Shown here one piece after another: positions 1 to 3,614 of a stretch of DNA of 6,489 nucleotides. How positions within the stretch are numbered: the stretch's first letter is position 1; each line of letters opens with the position of its first letter. Made by a program: the position numbers and the translations under genes. The DNA is from Clostridiales bacterium (GTDB lineage Bacteria > Bacillota > Clostridia > Oscillospirales > Oscillospiraceae). Under the pieces are notes generated by a model. That model saw only the letters and a program-made list of their open reading frames with translations. It made no database searches and was not told where the DNA came from. The stretch spans positions 1 through 6,489 of the forward strand of contig DQDL01000007.1 in the NCBI GenBank assembly GCA_003533405.1, written 5' to 3'.

Positions 1-24
1 TGCGCCTATTTTTCCTAGTTCTTT

Positions 25-345
25 TCATATGTCGATTATCTCGATCTTATAAATGTCCTCGAACAGCACCTTTTCGCCGTCGAGCCTGATGTACTTAAAC
101 GGGATGCTTATCTCCGTCACCGCACCCTCGCCGACAACATCGTGGAACGCACGGTAATACTCCATGCGCACCTGCATGCCTCGGCCGAGTGCGCACAGCA
201 CACGGGAGTTTTGCTCTATCGCCTCGTCGGAAATGTCGTGCTTTTCGACCCGCAGGTGCCGCTCCTCACGGTCACGCAGCGCCTCACTCAAGCCCTTCAT
301 TGCGTCAAAGGCCATAAACTGCTTAGCCCTTTCCTGTCTCGTCAT
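25..345 (-). CDS. YolD-like family protein, third gene of the SOS cassette
   Basis: A 106-residue protein beginning MTRQERAKQFMAFDAMKGL. This matches the conserved opening of YolD-like proteins as I know them (RAKQFMPFDAL-type). The rest is a short mixed alpha/beta domain with no signal peptide or membrane segment. YolD-like proteins are commonly encoded beside Y-family polymerases of the UvrX/YqjW type in Firmicutes and have been proposed to act as UmuD-like partners; the exact biochemical role is not established. The start ATG at 345 lies inside the polymerase gene, giving a 23-nt overlap and suggesting translational coupling. The best Shine-Dalgarno (AGGAGGG) is about 13 nt upstream, which is long, so coupling may matter. 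A start at the internal ATG (315) would remove the conserved RAKQF segment and is less likely. The gene ends the operon as far as the window shows; no terminator is visible in positions 1-24. Confidence 0.85.
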   Translation of the reverse strand: MTRQERAKQFMAFDAMKGLSEALRDREERHLRVEKHDISDEAIEQNSRVLCALGRGMQVRMEYYRAFHDVVGEGAVTEISIPFKYIRLDGEKVLFEDIYKIEIIDI

Positions 346-1606
346 AGCCTGCTCTGTGCCCTCCTATCATTCCGTTGCGCTCACGCTGTGTCGCCCCGGG
401 CATGAAATTTATACCCCGCAGCACGGCGTTTTTGCCGTATTTGTCCATGATGCCGAGCACCGCCTTCTCCCGTGCCTTTTCGCTCTCGACCGCTTCGAGG
501 TCGGTGAAAAAGTCGTAGCCCTCGCACAGCTCGTCGCAGACATTGCCGAAGCTTATCGACAGCTTGCGGATGGGCGTGTCACGGTCGGCAATGCGATCAA
601 AAAGCTCCAGCGCATGGGGCGCTATGAGCGAGTTTACCGCCGTTGCGCTCATCAGGCGCACCTGCCCATGGGCGCTCGGCAGCGTGTCGCGGCTGTAGCC
701 CACGCCTACCCACACGCTGCGGCAGATGACCCCTCGGCGCATCATGTTCTGACAGCCGTGCAGCACCATCTCGCTGAGCACCGTGCGTGCTTCGGCAAAG
801 CCGTAGTCGCAGGGTAGTATCTGAGAGCTTGACAGCGAGCGGGTCTTGGGCTGATAGCTTTTAATATCCTCCATCAGGCAGCTTTCACGACCCCATGCGT
901 GGTCTATGAGCAGCTCGGCGTTCACGCCGAAGGCCTTGTACACAAGCTCCTGCGGGCACTCGGCAAGGCTGCGCATCGTCGTCACGCCGAAGCGCTCCAA
1001 TCTGCGTGCCGTGCCGACGGATATCTGCCAGAAATCCGTTATCGGCCGGTGATCCCACAGCGTTTTCTTGAATGTCTCCTCATCGAGATAGCCCAAGTGC
1101 TCCTTGTTGTGCTTTGCAGTGATATCAAGGGCGATCTTGGCAAGAAAAAGATTCGTACCGATGCCTGCGGTCGACGGGATGTGCAGCTTCTGTGCTATCT
1201 CGTCCATGAGCCTTTTGGCAAGCGTCCTTGCGTCCGTACCGTAGGTCTTGAGGTAGTCCGTTGCATCGATGAACGCCTCGTCGATGGAGTAGACATGGAT
1301 ATCCTCCGGCGCAAAATAGTCAAGGTAGATCGAATAAATGTCGGCGGCATACTCAATGTAAAGCTGCATTCTCGGCGGAGCCGCCTCGTATTCTATCGTT
1401 TTCGGTATCTCATAGAGCCTGCATCGGTTGCGCACGCCCTGCGCCTTGAGCTTCGGCGATATTGCAAGGCATATCGTGCCGCTGCCACGGCTGAGATCGG
1501 CAACGACAAGGTTCGTTTCAAAGGGGTTGAGCCCCCTTTCCGCACACTCGACCGAGGCGTAAAAGCACTTCATGTCGATGCAGAAATATGTCCTTTGCTT
1601 CGGCAT
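323..1606 (-). CDS. Y-family translesion DNA polymerase (UmuC/DinB/UvrX-like)
   Basis: A 427-residue lesion-bypass DNA polymerase that would insert nucleotides opposite damaged template bases at low fidelity. Visible motifs: IDMKCFYASVE at residues 10-20, with catalytic Asp11 and steric-gate Tyr16; YSIDEAF at 106-112, with catalytic Asp109 and Glu110; and TAGIGTNLFLAKIA near 146-159, the palm/thumb signature. The C-terminus KYGKNAVLRG...GATQRERNG...GGHRAG is typical of the Firmicute UvrX/YqjW/UmuC-like subgroup. YDFFTD at 364-369 sits where these proteins carry a beta-clamp-binding motif, though it lacks the usual Gln. Length is normal for the family and no key residue is missing. The ATG at 1606 is preferred because GAGGTG lies 6 nt upstream; a TTG at 1618 is in frame but would overlap the lexA-like stop and has no better site. 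The gene is 8 nt downstream of the repressor gene and overlaps the YolD gene, so it should be induced with them after DNA damage. Confidence 0.95.
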   Translation of the reverse strand: MPKQRTYFCIDMKCFYASVECAERGLNPFETNLVVADLSRGSGTICLAISPKLKAQGVRNRCRLYEIPKTIEYEAAPPRMQLYIEYAADIYSIYLDYFAPEDIHVYSIDEAFIDATDYLKTYGTDARTLAKRLMDEIAQKLHIPSTAGIGTNLFLAKIALDITAKHNKEHLGYLDEETFKKTLWDHRPITDFWQISVGTARRLERFGVTTMRSLAECPQELVYKAFGVNAELLIDHAWGRESCLMEDIKSYQPKTRSLSSSQILPCDYGFAEARTVLSEMVLHGCQNMMRRGVICRSVWVGVGYSRDTLPSAHGQVRLMSATAVNSLIAPHALELFDRIADRDTPIRKLSISFGNVCDELCEGYDFFTDLEAVESEKAREKAVLGIMDKYGKNAVLRGINFMPGATQRERNGMIGGHRAGYDETGKG

Positions 1607-1614
1607 AACGCACC

Positions 1615-2208
1615 TCAATACAAGTCCTTGAGCACCTTCACCGCCACGCCCTGTATGACGCAGTCACGGACGATGATATCGTCATAGCTCGGGTTTTCCG
1701 GATGCAGATACACGCAGTCGGGCTGCGGGCGGAAGCGCTTTAGCGTCGCCTCGTCGTCAACGAGTGCAACGACTATCTGATTATACTGTGCCGTCGGCTG
1801 CTGCCGCACGACGACAAGGTCGCCGTCGTCGATACCTGCGTTTATCATCGAGTCGCCTTTGGCACGCAGCAGAAAAAATTCGCCGTGGCCGAAAAGAGAG
1901 AGCGGGAGCTTGACATACTCCTCAATGTTTTCCTCGGCAAGCTTCGGGATGCCGCAGGAGACAGCGCCGAGAACCGGCGCACGGAAGCAGCCGTCGTTTT
2001 GCATCTGTCGGGTCGCAGCGCTTCGGCAGCCGCCCATTTGCAGCATGTCCCGCTGCTTCATGAGGTTTAAGTACTTTGACACCGTTGACTTTGAAAGCCC
2101 CACTCCGGCGGCCATCTCCCGCACGGTGGGAGACACGCCGTTTGCCTCGGCGTAGTCGTTTATGAAATTTTCAAGCAGCGTGAAGTTTTCCTCATTCAGA
2201 CGGCGCAT
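1615..2208 (-). CDS. LexA-like SOS repressor / S24 self-cleaving peptidase with UmuD-type Cys-Gly site
   Basis: A 197-residue LexA-family repressor. Residues 1-60 form a LexA-type winged helix: NGVSPTVREMAAGVGLSKST at 23-42 matches the family pattern SPTVREIA-x-GLSS. Residues 77-197 are a peptidase S24 domain. The cleavage region reads APVLGAVSCGIPKLAEENIE, placing the scissile bond at Cys85-Gly86. The catalytic serine is Ser120 (KGDSM) and the catalytic lysine Lys157 (ATLKRF). RecA-stimulated self-cleavage should therefore be possible. Most LexA proteins use Ala-Gly; Cys-Gly is the UmuD arrangement. A strong site (AAAGGAG) lies 8 nt upstream of ATG 2208. It is the first gene of the operon with the Y polymerase and YolD gene, and its promoter carries a dyad typical of autoregulation. 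Whether this is the cell's main LexA or a dedicated paralogue cannot be told from this window; the cassette context favours a paralogue. Confidence 0.9.
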   Translation of the reverse strand: MRRLNEENFTLLENFINDYAEANGVSPTVREMAAGVGLSKSTVSKYLNLMKQRDMLQMGGCRSAATRQMQNDGCFRAPVLGAVSCGIPKLAEENIEEYVKLPLSLFGHGEFFLLRAKGDSMINAGIDDGDLVVVRQQPTAQYNQIVVALVDDEATLKRFRPQPDCVYLHPENPSYDDIIVRDCVIQGVAVKVLKDLY

Positions 2209-2272
2209 ATCGGCAGCTCCTTTCTATCTCGGACAAATGTCCACGATAGAATCATACCACCGATATGCGCCG
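2201..2272. repeat. 13-bp perfect inverted repeat flanking the operator, with the same centre
   Basis: CGGCGCATATCGG (2201-2213) is the exact reverse complement of CCGATATGCGCCG (2260-2272). The arms are 46 nt apart and symmetric about 2236.5, exactly the centre of the operator dyad. One arm contains the repressor start codon; the other lies in the promoter spacer and holds the first ATG of the plus-strand relic. The 8 nt between outer and inner arms do not match. Only the left arm would be in the operon mRNA, so any function is more likely at the DNA level. Confidence 0.85.
2222..2251. promoter_or_regulatory. Operator-like dyad, core GGAC-N4-GTCC (candidate LexA-family box)
   Basis: TTCTATC (2222-2228) pairs with GATAGAA (2245-2251), and GGACA (2231-2235) pairs with TGTCC (2238-2242). 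Both pairs are centred at 2236.5, separated by a non-matching dinucleotide on each side. The core GGAC-N4-GTCC has the same geometry as the Gram-positive SOS box GAAC-N4-GTTC, with one substitution per half-site. It covers the predicted transcription start of the lexA-like operon and abuts the Shine-Dalgarno sequence. Binding by the adjacent repressor is inferred, not shown. Confidence 0.75.
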
Positions 2273-2279
2273 AAGTCAA
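2251..2279 (-). promoter_or_regulatory. Sigma-70-type promoter of the lexA-like/polymerase/YolD operon
   Basis: On the minus strand, TTGACT (2279-2274) and TATGAT (2256-2251) are separated by exactly 17 nt, a near-consensus vegetative promoter. The predicted transcription start falls at about 2244, giving a leader of roughly 36 nt before the ATG at 2208. The operator-like dyad begins at the edge of the -10 box, so a bound repressor would block polymerase. The -35 box lies within the beginning of the plus-strand transporter relic. Confidence 0.85.
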
Positions 2280-2804
2280 GCCCTACAGCTCGGAAATGAA
2301 ACCCATCGCGTAGGCCGCAAAGCTTTTTGCCTGTGCAAGGGTGCGCTCGGCTTCACGCACGGCGAGGCGCTGTGCATGTGCGCAGCCGTTTTGTACGCCG
2401 CCGGCATCATCGTGACCGACCGTTTTTCCCACAAGGGAGATGCGTTGCTCATCGGCATAGTCGAGGTCGGCACCATCGGCGTTCTGGGGCTTATCCTCTC
2501 GCTCATTTTCGAGCAGCCCCGTCTGCCCTCGGGCGGCACGGAGTGGGGCTGTGTGCTCATGCTCGGACTTGCCTGCTCGGCCTTCGGCTTTACCTTTCAG
2601 CCTGTTGCGCAGTCGCATATGGACAGCCAGCGAGCGGGACTCATGTGCGCACTCAATCCGGCGTTTGCCTCGGTACTCGGTGTCCTCATTCTGCACGAGT
2701 CGATGAACATCGAAGGCGTCCTCGGTGCAGCGCTCATCCTGTCAAGCTTATTTATTCCGCACTTTTTCTCCTCACACCTCATAGCAAACAGGCAGCATCA
2801 CTGA
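2265..2804 (+). pseudogene. C-terminal half of an EamA-family (DMT) transporter, relic
   Basis: The open frame encodes 179 residues. From about residue 27 (near 2343) onward it resembles the second half of an EamA drug/metabolite transporter. Five hydrophobic segments fall at about residues 35-51, 62-82, 94-115, 125-143 and 149-168. NPAFASVLGVLILHE followed by a GVLGAALIL-type helix is the characteristic end of an EamA repeat. Full-length members have ten membrane helices and about 280-300 residues, so the N-terminal half is missing. The first roughly 25 residues do not look like transporter sequence, and the ATG at 2265 has no Shine-Dalgarno; it overlaps the divergent lexA-like promoter. I judge it a truncated relic. 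A functional five-helix half-transporter is possible in principle, since paired small DMT proteins exist, but the missing translation signals argue against it. Confidence 0.7.
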
Positions 2805-2816
2805 TGCTGCCTGTTT
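2786..2816. terminator. Bidirectional intrinsic terminator between convergent genes
   Basis: AAACAGGCAGCATCA (2786-2800) is perfectly complementary to TGATGCTGCCTGTTT (2802-2816), centred at 2801. The plus strand continues with a run of five T (2814-2818), a good terminator for the transporter relic. On the minus strand the stem ends in TTT followed by GCTAT, so termination of the regulator gene may be weaker. The stop codons of both flanking frames lie inside the hairpin. Confidence 0.85.
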
Positions 2817-3400
2817 TTCATACTAAGACAAAATAAGCCGTCACGGTTGCAGTAGAAGTACAGTCTTTCGACCCCTGCAAGCTTAAACCTTGCAGCTGCG
2901 CCACCCTCGGGGTAGAGCTTTTTAAGCTGCAAGCCGTCGCATGACACGGCGGCGATGAACGAAATGTAGTGGCTTTTGGTCATGGGGTGGTCAATGCGCA
3001 CGAAGTATTCGTCCTCGCAGCGCTCAACGCTGATGCGGTGCTTATCGTCCGGCACCTCCGGCTCGCACGGCGCAAGGGGTACACCGTGGCAGCTTACGAC
3101 CGCCTCGCCCATGCTGTGGACAACATTGCCGCACACGGGACACACGCTGAACACCGAGCGCAGCATATTTGCCGACACATTTTCATTCAAAACGGGACTT
3201 CCCGCAAGCAGCTCCGTTATTGACACATCAAGCGCCCGGGCTATCGGCTCAAGCAGCGTGATGTCCGGGTAGCCACGGCCGGTCTCCCACTTCGACACCG
3301 TCTTAGCGCTTACGCTCAGAAGCTGTGCAAGCTCCTGCTGCGTGAGCTTTTTGTTTTGGCGCAGCCGCTTTATCGCCGCACCGGTCACATATTGATCCAT
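2798..3400 (-). CDS. XRE-family regulator fused to a desulfoferrodoxin/superoxide-reductase-like domain
   Basis: A 200-residue predicted transcription factor. Residues 5-65 are an XRE/Cro-type helix-turn-helix (KKLTQQELAQLLSVSAKTVSKW in pieces, then WETGRGYPD). Residues 84-112 resemble the desulfoferrodoxin N-terminal iron site: CPVCGNVV (Cys87, Cys90) then SCHGVPL (Cys104, His105), where desulfoferrodoxin has a Cys-Cys pair. Residues 117-193 resemble the superoxide-reductase domain: DKH (His121), DHPMTKSHYISFI (His138, His144) and YCNRDGLF (Cys184). The last equatorial iron ligand, normally His in CNxHGLW, is Asp187. I infer a redox-, oxygen- or metal-responsive regulator rather than an active reductase. 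The ATG at 3400 is chosen because GGAGGG lies 6 nt upstream; an ATG-like upstream extension to 3430 would overlap the -10 element. Its target is unknown; autoregulation or control of the neighbouring flavoprotein are the obvious candidates. Confidence 0.8.
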   Translation of the reverse strand: MDQYVTGAAIKRLRQNKKLTQQELAQLLSVSAKTVSKWETGRGYPDITLLEPIARALDVSITELLAGSPVLNENVSANMLRSVFSVCPVCGNVVHSMGEAVVSCHGVPLAPCEPEVPDDKHRISVERCEDEYFVRIDHPMTKSHYISFIAAVSCDGLQLKKLYPEGGAAARFKLAGVERLYFYCNRDGLFCLSMKNRQHQ

Positions 3401-3420
3401 ATCGATCCCTCCATGCGCCG

Positions 3421-3429
3421 AGTATAGCA
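3421..3429 (-). promoter_or_regulatory. Extended -10 promoter element of the XRE regulator
   Basis: The minus strand reads TGCTATACT, an extended -10 element (TGn plus TATACT). It lies 20 nt upstream of ATG 3400, giving a very short leader. No good -35 box is seen at 17 nt; the best is TGGCTT, which fits the relaxed -35 needs of extended -10 promoters. Confidence 0.5.
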
Positions 3430-3466
3430 CAGCAAGCTCCGTTAAGCCACCTACGCATCGCAGACA

Positions 3467-3498
3467 AAACAGGCAGCACCCATTGGTACTGCCTGTTT
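3467..3498 (-). terminator. Intrinsic terminator downstream of the Fe-S flavoprotein transcript
   Basis: AAACAGGCAGCACC (3467-3480) and GGTACTGCCTGTTT (3485-3498) form a 14-bp stem with a 4-nt loop. The single imperfect position is a G-U wobble on the minus strand but a C-A mismatch on the plus strand, so the hairpin is better as minus-strand RNA. There the stem runs into TTTT. It would end the flavoprotein transcript, including the structured element before it. Its outer stem sequence is the same as in the terminator at 2786-2816. Confidence 0.75.
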
Positions 3499-3502
3499 GT
3501 TT

Positions 3503-3603
3503 GGACGGGCTAATTTCCGCTCATGCTGCGTTGAAAGTCTAGGAAATACAGGCCAGTATTCCCGTCGGCTTCCGCCTTGCCTGAGCGAGAATTATCGCCG
3601 TCC
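3503..3603 (-). other. 101-bp imperfect palindromic element with internal hairpins; candidate structured RNA or REP/MITE-like repeat
   Basis: Outer arms: GGACGG (3503-3508) pairs with CCGTCC (3598-3603). TAATTTCCGCTCA (3511-3523) pairs with TGAGCGAGAATTA (3582-3594) at 11 of 13 positions, plus one wobble. Inside, GGAAATAC (3542-3549) and GTATTCCC (3556-3563) form an 8-bp hairpin with loop AGGCCA. On the minus strand, GGC-GGAA-GCC (3576-3567) forms a small hairpin with a GNRA tetraloop. As minus-strand RNA the whole folds as a closed three-way-junction shape, from 11 nt after the flavoprotein stop to 4 nt before its terminator. No protein-coding sense was seen. I do not recognise the family. 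Confidence 0.6.
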
Positions 3604-3614
3604 GATTTAATGCG

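Noticed and set aside
164..817. Plus-strand 217-codon open frame across the YolD and polymerase genes
   Set aside because: It crosses two well-supported minus-strand genes and their junction; composition is unlike a real protein.
1607..1618. TTG at 1618 as start of the polymerase, giving a 4-nt overlap with the repressor gene
   Set aside because: The ATG at 1606 has a GAGGTG site at proper spacing and gives the family-typical N-terminus; the TTG start would add four unsupported residues.
899..1687. Plus-strand 262-codon open frame opposite the polymerase gene
   Set aside because: It lies antisense to a clear Y-family polymerase with all catalytic motifs, has no family resemblance and no ribosome binding site; it is a by-product of GC-rich codon use.
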